Source: Membranipora membranacea
Lineage: Eukaryota; Bryozoa; Gymnolaemata; Cheilostomatida; Membraniporidae
Assembly: GCA_914767715.1 (NCBI GenBank)
Contig: OU612075.1
Location: 20,088,001-20,152,000, forward strand
Direction: 5' to 3'
DNA length: 64,000 nt
In this document: positions 26,850 through 37,139 of the stretch, piece by piece
Layout: each line of letters opens with the position of its first letter
Position numbering within the stretch: the first letter of the stretch is position 1
Notes under the pieces: generated by a model
The model's input: only the letters and a program-made list of their open reading frames with translations
What the model was told of the DNA's origin: nothing
The model's database searches: none
Program-made: the position numbers and the translations under genes

Positions 26850-27420
26850 TCATCAATGCAGGAAAACAAATAACACACGGGATATGCGGACATATTACCC
26901 TGGGTATTAGGAATTGATTGAATTGCACTGCATGCGAGACTGTCTCATTGTAGCATATGGATAAACTGGCTGAAATTATTTATTAGTCCCATTAGTCCAG
27001 TTCTCAAAATAAACAGATACTTATTCTCCAGCTGACGATCGAGACCACTGGCAAGGGGTAAAAAATCTATGAGCAGAGCAAGGACAATATTATTAAAAGT
27101 GTTGTAAGTAAGATAAGCTGTGTTGCATTCACAGGTATTTATATGAAAATACAAGTGCAGCAGCGATCTGTCGGATGAATTTCAGTAAAAGGTGAATGTT
27201 TCAAGAGGACCTTCTAAATCCACCACTTGATATAAGGGTAAATGCCCTCTCAAATCCTCGCTCAACAACAGCTCACACTCATGCTGCTGTACACGTGAAT
27301 GCGGCAGCAGTGGAAAAACTCAACTCTGAGTAGATCAAATTAGCTAGAGCACATAAAAATAAGTAGACATCAATTACACTCTTAACTGACAATCATTATT
27401 TTTGGCCATGAGAAATGTAT
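26850..27420 (-). repeat. Dispersed repeat of about 700 bp, inverted copy 5
   Basis: Reads in reverse the blocks of copy 4: GACATATTACCCTGG, GAGACTGTCTCATTGTAGC, CAACAACAGCTCACACTCATGCTGCTG and CACGTGAATGCGGCAGCAG. Confidence 0.65.
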
Positions 27421-28199
27421 ACCTGGGTTTATATTCATAATGGCAGCTGCAAAAAAGTAAAAACGGTATATAGATTATTATGTGCTTTGCTGCCAGAAAC
27501 TTTTACGAACTATACATGAGCAAGAATATTGCTCAACAGGGTCTAATTTCTTTCTGACAATATTTATCTGGGAAGTTGATAGCACCTCATCATAAGATGA
27601 TGTAGGCGTGTTTATTTATTACATGGTGACTTTTAGCACATTTTTTGTCAGATCAAAAAGATTCTGATAGTGATGTAAAAAAGAAGGCATGTAGTACACC
27701 TCATTATTAAATGTGATGATCTCAGTTTGAAAAATAATATACTAACATCAGTACATCATACTAACATAGTAACATCAGGTCATAATAACTCGGGATCACA
27801 GACAGTTACTATATATCTGTAAACTTGCATAAACTTAGTCAGGTACTGTCCAGCAATGAGATGTGACAGTTACAGACATAATTACTGCCTTGGTTCAAGT
27901 AAGTTTCTGACTTGGTTAACTAGTAACAGGAGGCGCTGTGTTACATTGGTGAATGTCGAACAGTAGCCTCCAGACTGCTGGGAAAAATTCTGTGTTTTTT
28001 TGATATTTTGACTCATTTTGACAAAATCCCTTCATCTCTTTTTTTCACTACTCTGTCAGCAGACTTATAGAGTAATAATTTTGCAATGGTGATCTGATAT
28101 AAGAAATAAAAAATTAAAAACTCACAAGTTCTACCAAAATAACCCATGTTGCTAACAATGTCAATCTGACCCAGCTCTAGTGGCTCAGATATCAGCTTA

Positions 28200-28780
28200 T
28201 CAATGCAGAAAAGCAAATAATACCTTGTGTATGCAGACATATTACCCTGTGAATCAGGGAGTGACCGACTTGCACTGCCTGCAAGACAGTCACATTGCAG
28301 CGCAGATATATCTGCATTTTAAAAACATTATTATGAGTTTATAAGCTTAATGAATATCCAGCTTTCAAAACAAACAGATATAAATTCCCTATGTGAAACA
28401 GAAAGTGGTGGATCAAGACCAATGGTACGGGAAATATCTTTGAGATGAGCTTGGGCAATATTAATAAAGGGTTTGGTTGTTTTAGGTGAACAGCACAAGT
28501 TAGTACTACTAAGGAACTAAATATTGCATCAACTGGTATTGATTCGGAAAAATAAGAGCGGCAACAGTTTGAAAGTTGAATATTAAAAATAGGTGGACAT
28601 GCTAAAAATATGAACTTGACAATCCACCACTGGGAAGAGGGGTAAATGCCCTCTTAATCCCTCACTCAACAACAGCTCACACTCATGCTGCTGTACACGT
28701 GAAAACGGCAGCAGTGTCAGGAAGTCAGTCTCTCAACCTTGAGTTGATAAAATTATCCAGACTGCATCAATTGGGACAAT
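28200..28780 (-). repeat. Dispersed repeat of about 700 bp, inverted copy 6
   Basis: Reverse-oriented copy with ACATATTACCCTGTG, AGACAGTCACATTGCAGC, GTGGTGGATCAAGACC and the CACGTGAAAACGGCAGCAG core. It ends at TTATCCAGACTGCATCAA. Confidence 0.65.
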
Positions 28781-28849
28781 TAAGGATGGAGAGGAGAGGT
28801 ATACACCCGAGGGTGCTGGGGGCTGGAACAGTCAACAATGAAAGCTCCC

Positions 28850-29015
28850 CCAGTGGGGCTCGAACCCACAACTCCTGCGGCACTAATCGCCTGGCAGTGA
28901 ATAGCAAGCGCGCTAACCGATTGCGCCATCTCACCACCCCCAAAAAAGAATGGGTCGATGGCGCTAATGAGATAGCCCGCTATTCACTACTCGGAGTTGT
29001 GTTCTCTCACCCCAC
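28850..29015 (-). mobile_element. tRNA-derived SINE head, with an inverted partial copy beside it
   Basis: On the minus strand an A box (GATGGCGCAATCGGTTAGCGCG, 28909-28930) is followed by a B box (GGGTTCGAGCC, 28857-28867) inside a 5-bp T stem (GTGGG/CCCAC). The acceptor strands do not pair, so it is not an intact tRNA. A degraded plus-strand relative (GATGGCGCTAATGAGATAGC, about 28,955-29,010) faces it, making a foldback. Confidence 0.6.
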
Positions 29016-29139
29016 AGCACATTCCAATCCACCATTGCCACCCTATGAAACACAGCGTACGTGTTAGGGTTATTGGCCTTACATGGCCCATTGCTGGCAT
29101 ATTAGTAATTGTGAATCAATACTTTTGACTATGAGAAAC

Positions 29140-30360
29140 CCATATACCTAGGTTTACATTTATGCTGCTGTGCGAGTTAAAACTGCAGCGGTATGAGAAA
29201 TCCAGTGCCCCCCTTCCTTGAATTGATGAAATTATCCAGAAATAGGTTTATAGAATTATACTCTCAACTAAGAATCGATATAGTTGACAATGAGAAATGT
29301 TACCTTGGTTTGGTTAACAGAGGTTGAAGGCTTTGTGGTAATATTCTTCAAGTCTACCAAATGACCAAAGCAATATTTAGTCTGCCAGCTAGTTGTGCAG
29401 TGGTAATGTAATATTTTAATACTGAAAAAATTCATAGCACTTCTTGATATAGGGGGTGCTGCGACTTTTGATGGCCGCACCTCGGTTATTTATGACAGCA
29501 GACCCATGAAACTTGTAGATCCGCTCATGACATGCTCTTTCACATTTTAGATGTTTTGAAACCATATCATCATTTTTTGTTCACTTTCTCTTTTGCCGGC
29601 AGCGTTTTTGGCAATTAGACGCTCATTGTACAGTTCACTGGAAGGTACAATATTACCATTGCGATCACGATGAAAAACTTTACCAGAAGCAATTGTCAAA
29701 CCATATCCACCTAAAATCGTGAATGGAAGTGATAGGAGAGGAGGGGGCTGACACCGGAGAAGTATAATTTAACTTAACTTGATTTCTTTATGCTGATGAT
29801 CAATTGAAGAAAATCGGTTTTATCCAGATATCTGAGAGGGGGGGGAGGGGGTACTGATGTGAGATTTATCATGTAATATTGCTTCATGGTACTAGATAGC
29901 CATCTTAGATATATTTCCTTATAACGTGAAGGAAGCAAATTATGTTTTTTTCTGCCTTGTTCACAAATTTGTCAAATTTTCAACAGATTCCAAATTTTTT
30001 CTCAGTATGGAGGATAAGTGACCTATATGTATTACACATGTAGGATTATCACGCTATCATTAGAACTGATACCCATTCAGAAAGTAGTATAGTAGGTGGG
30101 TTTGTCAAAATAAACAATCATGGTCAAAAGGTGAGATACATCACAAAGAAGAACAACAACAACTCACATTCACGCTGCCCTCAACGTGCAAACAGAAACA
30201 GTGTGTGGAATTCGATCTCTATCCCTGAGACAATATAAATACCCAGTTATAACCTTACTGGAAATCTTTTCACCATCCCTGTTATTTACTACTGCATATT
30301 TAAATTATTGTGCTTCTGCTTCCGCTTTCTTTATCAGACCTTGACGTTCACCATCACCGT
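29140..30360. repeat. Further inverted pieces of the dispersed family
   Basis: Contains the reverse core near 29,160-29,240, the AATATTC/GGCTTTGTGG block near 29,330, and a copy of the 26.2-kb block with a core near 30,150-30,230 (CTCACATTCACGCTGCCCTCAACGTG). The remainder is unassigned AT-rich sequence. Confidence 0.5.
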
Positions 30361-31438
30361 AATATAAGAGCTGCGCTTTTTGTGTCTTGAATTAATATGC
30401 ATGGTTTGCAACTAGGATATTTTATGCATGCCAAAAATACGAGAGATTCAATCGGTCATAGCTGGAAAGTGATGTAGGTGCATGGGGTATTTTCATCCAT
30501 ACTGCTCTGTAATTTATAAAATGTGCAAACAGCATGGATTTTAGAAGAGTTATGCTCACATGTCAAAAGAGGTATCAACTCCAGACCCAATAAATTCCAA
30601 GTTCTTAGCTGTCAACCGGATTCAACACAGAGCCAAGATAACGTCCAGGATGCAAAAACTAAAATATCATCAACGTTGTTTATATCATGAATGTTCCAAC
30701 TACCAATATGGTGACCCTGTGCCAGTAAACCTTTTTTAAGTCATAACTAGAAAATCAGGTCCTCAGCTTGATTGACTCAGCGTCCTTCCCTAATTGGTGC
30801 ACTGATTGGCTGTGGTACGAGAGATCAAAGAGCTCCCAGAAATGACCAACCCTGATGCTGTTGTGTCAATGAAACGCTGCTTTTGAAGAGTATCTTGGAG
30901 AAAAAATTGTCATATTCGCAAAATGATAATAGTCGCTATGGCCCTTGAATAGTCTTGTTTATTACTTCACTATAACTTTATGACTGAACCTAAAGAAATT
31001 TGAATTTCCATACGACTAAAGCTAGTTTGATGAAGTTTAAAGGATCACTTTCACTATGAGGATTATATTTTTGAAACAAACGAGAGCCACAACAGCTATA
31101 ATATGCAGTACAAAACTTAACAAACAATTAACATTATTCACAATTAAATATGTACAGATATGCAAATGTAAAAATTACCTACAATCACCAACATGAATTA
31201 GAAATACAATGGATATGAACAACAAAACTATATTTACAGAGAAATGTAGGGTAAATAAATCAACATGTTGTAATTTGTAAGTTCTCCATAGTATTTACAT
31301 ACTTCATAATAAATGATCTACACCAATTATTTACATTCGCAGAAAAAATATTTACAAAATAATGTGAGTGTAATATCCCCTTTAGGTAGTAAAGTATCAA
31401 CAAATTGAACCAACTGCGAAGAAATGAAGCAACAAAAT

Positions 31439-31912
31439 TTATTCTTCGTCACTCTCTTGTAATGCTGGCATTTTCTGGGCTCTGTTACAATGACAAAATG
31501 GTGATGAAATGTTTTTCTTAACCTCTGATGTCGAAACCTTCAGCCACGATACAATGTCTTTGGACGGAATAATTGTCAGTGAGTGGCCGGCATCGATGCC
31601 TTTAATGGAAGTTATCCTTAGTGTGTGATCGTCTATCTGTGTGACATGTGTCTGTTTGAGGTTGACATATTTCTGGCAGGTGTTTCGGGAGGATTTTGAG
31701 CTCAATAACATAAAATGGTCATATCCGTTGTTATAGACTTTTGCGCATACAGTGACTCTTCGTTTCTCTTCTGTTACAATGGTGAGTATACCAGACTTCT
31801 TGAGATAGTCGGTAGAGTTTTCTTTGTTTTCTTGTTTCTGTTTGTTGAACTCCTTCATAGTTGGTATTCTTGGGTGTACTTGAATGTCTTCGCTGGAAAC
31901 TGCTGGTGGCAT
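31439..31912 (-). CDS. Unrecognised small protein, intact member of a three-copy family
   Basis: The 157-aa product starts MPPAVSSEDIQVHPRIPTMK and ends PALQESDEE. ATG at 31912 is chosen because a strong acceptor (polypyrimidine, CATTTGTAG) lies ten bases upstream and both intact-start copies share the same ATG. The middle is predicted mostly beta: KKSGILTIVT, RRVTVCAKVY, HFMLLSSKSS, KYVNL, HTLRIT, SLTIIPSKDIVSWLKV. This order, with G-x-L near the start and a Trp in the last helix-like segment, resembles a pleckstrin-homology (PH) fold, but that is inference with no recognised homologue. The acidic tail ESDEE and the charged N-terminal linker (KQKQENKENS) are conserved in the family. A 5'-UTR exon ends at 32218 (donor G|GTGAGAC), giving a 295-bp intron (31923-32217). 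No single-exon retrogene features were seen. Confidence 0.7.
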   Translation of the reverse strand: MPPAVSSEDIQVHPRIPTMKEFNKQKQENKENSTDYLKKSGILTIVTEEKRRVTVCAKVYNNGYDHFMLLSSKSSRNTCQKYVNLKQTHVTQIDDHTLRITSIKGIDAGHSLTIIPSKDIVSWLKVSTSEVKKNISSPFCHCNRAQKMPALQESDEE

Positions 31913-32218
31913 TGTGCTTTTGCTACAAATGAAAAAAAGAAAGTTGTAAGTTAAGAAATGTAAACCGTTTATTCTCGTGCGCTCCGGCTTTTAAGTCAGC
32001 AATGTTTGATACCATAGTCAGTGCTAAGGAGTCAGCGCTAAGGGCGTAAGAGAAAATCTAAGTACAAGATAAACGTCTATAAATATTAGATCTTTGTCAT
32101 TTTGACCCTAGATATCATGTGTGAGACAAGCTTTCCAACCCTATCTAACCTCAATATAGCTAAAACACTCAGATTTGAAAATCAAATTTTGAAGCAAAAT
32201 TTAGTACTTAGTCTCACC

Positions 32219-32560
32219 TTTTTATACTGCCTTGTCCAAAGAAAGATTTTTTGAGGTACTAATTTGTTCCCTATGCTGTCTGAAGGTATAATCAAATTTG
32301 TTCTGAGCTGTCAGGTTGTCAAGTTCCTGCTCTTGTATAACAGTGATACTCCGTCAATGCTCTAAACAATTATGAAGTAGTCTGTCAAATCCAGCTTTTT
32401 TATATTAGCCAACTGAGTGACATCGTATCTAAGATACAGATAGCCTCAGATACCCAAGACTAGTCTGGGTGATGATGGAGTAACCTGATTAAGAAGCAGA
32501 TGACAGTTTCTGAGGCTTTATTGATAGTTCAGATAGCTATGAGTGTTTCACCTGCGTATA
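32219..32560 (-). promoter_or_regulatory. Putative 5' exon/promoter of the intact family copy
   Basis: This is the counterpart of 23,338-23,710. It carries TATAAAAAG next to the donor, the shared GATAGCCTCAGATACCCAAG block near 32,440, and several further short matches. The transcription start is not determined. Confidence 0.45.
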
Positions 32561-33069
32561 TTATTGGCACTACGAGTGATTATTATGTGTGAAGTATTGG
32601 TACTGCGGGCCTTTGAGGTGCCGTGCAACAAGACACCGCAAGGCCTCTTCATTCCACTTGAAAGCCAAGCAATCCACATATCAGTGCTGATGACGTTGTA
32701 TTCGCTTGTTTCCTCATCCAAAAGACGTAAATGACCAGTATTATACAAACAAATTTCCACAGATTCCGTTATTCCAATGATGACCTTGTACTCTTATTTT
32801 TCCATATCATTGTAGACATGCCCTGGCACTGACGAAGTTTGGTCGCAATAATAATTATTGCGCAAGTTCTAAACTTCAAATTTGTATTTACCTATCAGCT
32901 ATGACCAAGGGGTCACTCCCTATGCTATGCTGCTGTACAGTGTCTCGCAACTTATTGCATGTTCAACAAAGAACAGTTATGTCTTCACATCACCTAGCTG
33001 TGTTCTAGCTTCTTAAAATCATCAGAACATCAGCATGAGGGATAAGAATACCTGGACAGTTAGTGTGTT

Positions 33070-33450
33070 GTTATACTGCAACAGGTGTACCAAGGCTGAT
33101 GGTAGTTCAAAGTTAAAACAACCTGAGATTGAGTTTATTTTCTCAAACTGACATGATCAAATATTGACGCAGTTGTAATCCAAGTAACATCCATATCACA
33201 TTTTTCAACAACTCAGATCAAAAGGTCTGGGTCCTGCTACCAAGCAGATAGTACATTGGTAACTCTGCCTCAGGTGTGCGAAGGTTGATGGTAGTTCCAG
33301 GTTACAACAACCTGAAGACTGAGTTATTTTTCTGAATCTGACATAACAAAATTTTGGCGGCCTTGTGTTCCAAGTAACCCTGATTTCATCAGTATCTGGT
33401 TTTTCAAGTTTGCAGACCAACAGGCCTGGTTCCTGCTAGCAATGGTAAGC
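33070..33450. repeat. Tandem duplication of about 190 bp
   Basis: Two units begin CAGGTGT-C-AAGG-TGATGGTAGTT (about 33,082 and 33,271) and end GGTCTGGGTCCTGCTA / GGCCTGGTTCCTGCTA. Confidence 0.7.
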
Positions 33451-35239
33451 TCAATATAGCTTATTTATGTTAAAGTTTAATCTGAATAGAATGTCTGCTA
33501 GAAGGCACAAATAGGATAATTAACAACACCCACAACATTTAGATCCAGGAGGTGGATGTCAACTTTGTGTTAACTCTGGGTCACAGAAATAAACTATACC
33601 TTCAGGAGTGCTTGGCATTTGCGTCAGATTGAAAAATGTTCATTTTCACCTCAAGATGATTGTTTTCTGTGTAAAATCTGACAACTTTGGGTCAACGGCG
33701 AATTATAGAGACACTAATAGCAACATGTGAAATTGGCAAGCAAATTAAATAATAATTAATATATTTTAGTCCTAACATGATGGTCAAAAAATATAGCTTT
33801 GAAAATCTTATTATATTCACTGTAAACCATCTAGCTATGGATTTTAAATGTCTCACACTTTTCCAACCCAGAAATTGTGAAGAAACATTATGCTGCTCGG
33901 GTAATATATACGAGACAAATATAATAACAGAAGCTTTAGGAGTCTCGTAGTAATCAATGTGTGTAGACTGAATTTTTATCAGGCTGATCTAAGATCACAA
34001 TGAAAAATACTCTGCATGTTGTGAATAAATATTTCTTTATGACTCAACATGCATAATGGTTTATTGAAATAAGTGTTTTGTGTTTTGATGTAAAACCACA
34101 CCAATACCAAATTTGATGTTGCTAGAAAATATTTGTTTAAATTCATTCTATCCGCCGCTTTAAAGTGAGCCTGATTTTGATGGCTTTGAGCACAGGTTTT
34201 TTCCCTCTGTAGAAGCAGAGTGCTATTGCAAAAGTTTGGGTGCCAAGGCAAGAGACACAGCTTTCTAGGTATTCCTCCACACCCACAGAGGGAAAAATTG
34301 TTCAAGCGTTGAGTTGGGTCCTGCAATACAATTGTCTTGGATTTCAGTGACAGCAAGTCAGTGATGGTATGGTGACCGAGTTTACTGCAAAATGTATTAT
34401 CTCAAGCTGTTTTCATGGAAGGAAAAGATATTTTTGTTTTTCGAGATGATATCAATTAGCTGGTGATAATGCCCTATATTAGACAGTTATATAATCATCT
34501 GTACAAGTTTGATGACTGATCTATCTATCTAATTATGATCTGCTTCCACATTCATGTGCACGGCAGCATGCACGGCAGCACGTGATAATGTGAGCCTACA
34601 CACAGTAAAGCGGTCTGTTTATCAACCCCTTGTTCCCGTATAGTCAGACCATAATGTTTATTTTAAAACAATAAATTGAGGTCTGGAGAAAGCAGTTCCA
34701 GGTGTCTAGGTGTATCATTGATGGACAGAAACTGAGTTGTTTGTTAAAAATTCTCAACCCAACACACTACAGGGAAGGGTTAACGGTTTGCTGGTTTTCA
34801 TGTGTGAGTTTCAAAAACATGGCATAGCTGTTGAATATTGGAGATTCGCACCATAGGCCAGAAGCAGCCTAGCTGTAACTGCTCTATAAAATTATGGCAC
34901 GGACAATTTTTGATTGCAGGAAACTGATCGCAATTTTATACTTCATTGATGTTTCTTCTGTAAATTCACCGGGTGTACCCAGTTGTAGTGGTCATATGTA
35001 GAAATTAAAAGGTGTTTTGTTTTTGCATAATATGTGTGGGGACATAACTCCTATTCTGTGTAATCTTACTAATCTAGTCTTCAGGGAATTCCAGGTTGAA
35101 TCTGCATTGTGGGAATTTTGTTGACATGCCAATTTATTTACCAAGTAAACTTGCAGAAGTCTGCTCGTGTTAGATCAGGAAAAATCTAAAACTTTCAATA
35201 AGTATAATGTCAGATCTTTATGAGGTTAGTATGATACTG

Positions 35240-35880
35240 TCTTGCGGCAGCATATCCGCAATATTTCTCAAAATTGCATATAATAAGTGAAAAGATAAGA
35301 ATTCAATAAAAAGTGTTTCTAGGGTGGAACAACTTGGTGAATCCAAACTTAAGGTTGTATGCAGTTGTAGCGATCATGTCAGCGGCAGTGCGACAGCAGA
35401 TCCTCATTTCTTCTAAAAATTGCTTTTAATGAGTGAAATATTAAGAGTTTAAATAAAAGGTGTTTTAAGGGTATAACAACGTGCTGAATATAAAGAAATA
35501 GGGTGTAACCTAGAACAAGTTTTATCCAATTGCCTGCATGCCTATTGCTCCCAATCCACTGGTCACGCTGCGGCGTGACCAGTGGATCGGGAGCCACGGC
35601 TCGGAATGCAGGCAAATGGACCAAACTTGGTCTAGTGTACCCAGTCGTAGCAATCATGTCAGCAGAAGATCGGCAGCGCGGCAGCATATTGCAATTTTTC
35701 TCAAAATCGCTAATAATAAGTGAAATGTTACGAGTTTAAAACAAGGGTATATCTAGGGTAGAACAACGTGCTGAATCCAAAACTGAGAGTGTACCCGGTT
35801 GTAGCAATCATGTCAGCGGCAGCGCGGCAGCAAACCTGCAATTTTCTTCACAATCGATTAGGTAAGTGAAATGTCAAGTG
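35240..35880. repeat. Four diverged tandem units of about 145 bp
   Basis: Units begin near 35,244, 35,389, 35,677 and 35,825 with GCGGCAGCA-AT--GCAATTT-TTC and contain AAGTGAAAT, AACAACGTGCTGAAT and GTAGCAATCATGTCAGC. The longer second interval contains the 86-bp hairpin. Confidence 0.65.
35530..35615. repeat. GC-rich 86-bp hairpin
   Basis: The inner arms 35547-35594 (GCTCCCAATCCACTGGTCACGC and its complement) are nearly perfect. The outer arms TTGCCTGCAT and ATGCAGGCAA extend the hairpin. It lies between units of a tandem repeat and probably inserted there; small open frames over it are not genes. Confidence 0.7.
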
Positions 35881-37139
35881 ATTAATATGGTCAGCAGGAA
35901 ACACGACTATATGTATGATTTTAACAAGATATTATATCACATCATTTTAAAATGTGGTCAGCGACAGCACTACATCTCAACAAGAACAAGACAAAAAGCA
36001 GCCTAGACATAAGACTGCTCAAAACATGACAGCGTGAGACAAATTTGATGTAGTTGAAGAGGTCAGCCGCAGCACTACTGCATATCCCAAATATTCACAC
36101 TATCGATATGTGATTAGTGGGAAGTCAAGAGTTTGATGCAGTTGGCACAAGTCAAGACTATAGTACTGGGTTCTTCATTGTATATGTTTTATCATTGCAT
36201 GAGATGGTTAATGAGAGCCAGCGCTACCGCATATCCCCATATCATGTCATTAGCATGTTAGGAAAGTGTGCGAAGCTGGCATATCTAAGTTTTTCATACT
36301 CTGACAGTTTGGTTTCTTTCTGAAAAGTGAGGCACTCATTGAACTCTTTGCTCATGTGTTATGCAAAAGATATCCAGCCAAAAAATGACATAAGAGGCAA
36401 TTGAAACGTCAAAAATGTTGTTTGTAATTGCCCCAAGACAGTAATTGCCCCATACAATATCATACTAGCATCAAGTATCCTGCCATCAAGTATTTATAAT
36501 CTTTGATACTAGTCTCATAAGAAATATGACATAATTCAACTGAAATTTTTCAATTTGTGCTGGCCTGATACGAGCAGCCTTCTCTCCAAGTTTACTTGGT
36601 GAATTAATTGCCATGTCAACAAAATCCCACAATGCAATTTCAACCTGGAATTCCCTGATGATTAGATTACTTAGATTACACAGAGTAGGAGTTATTTCCC
36701 ACACATATAATGCCCAAACAAAACACCTTTTAATTTCTAAATATGACCACTACAACTGGGTACACCCGGTGAATTTTACAGAACATACACCAATGAAGTA
36801 TAAAACGTGATCAGTATCCTGCCATCAAATATTGTTCGTGCCATAACAACTTATGCTATAGCTGCTTCTGGCCTACCAGTACATCTTTGAAATAAGCAGC
36901 AAGGGTTGGGAGCAAATGTATTAGTAGTCGATTGATAACAAACATTTATGTCCATTTTTCGATTACTGGAGTAGTTTGTAGTTAGCTCCTGAATTATTAT
37001 ATGTGTCTTGCACATTGCAATAGGCACCCCATGACTGTGTGTGTGTGTCCAACTTTCATTTAGATCCACCAAATATACTTGTGTTGGTACTTTGCCTAAT
37101 AGTGTCATTGTCTCACGTAGACACACTTGTCAGTTGTGT

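Larger units (their letters stand above)
34853..36878. mobile_element. Foldback-like element, about 2 kb, long inverted ends
   Basis: The left arm (about 34,853-35,200) and right arm (about 36,530-36,878) match as reverse complements: GGCCAGAAGCAGC and ATGGCACG-ACAAT at the outer side, CACCGGGTGTACCCAG in the middle, and GGGAATTCCAGGTTGAA further in. The interior holds a decayed tandem repeat of about 145 bp. There is no transposase. Exact ends and a target duplication could not be fixed. Confidence 0.65.

Noticed and set aside
28699-29067. 122-codon plus-strand frame
   Set aside because: It is a translation of the dispersed module and the antisense of the tRNA-derived SINE.
35530-35739. Frames starting MPACLLLP and MPIAPNPL
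   Set aside because: They arise from the 86-bp hairpin and flanking tandem repeats.
36979-37130. CRISPR-like or array-like spacing of short repeats
   Set aside because: The window is eukaryotic and no regular short repeats with unique spacers exist.
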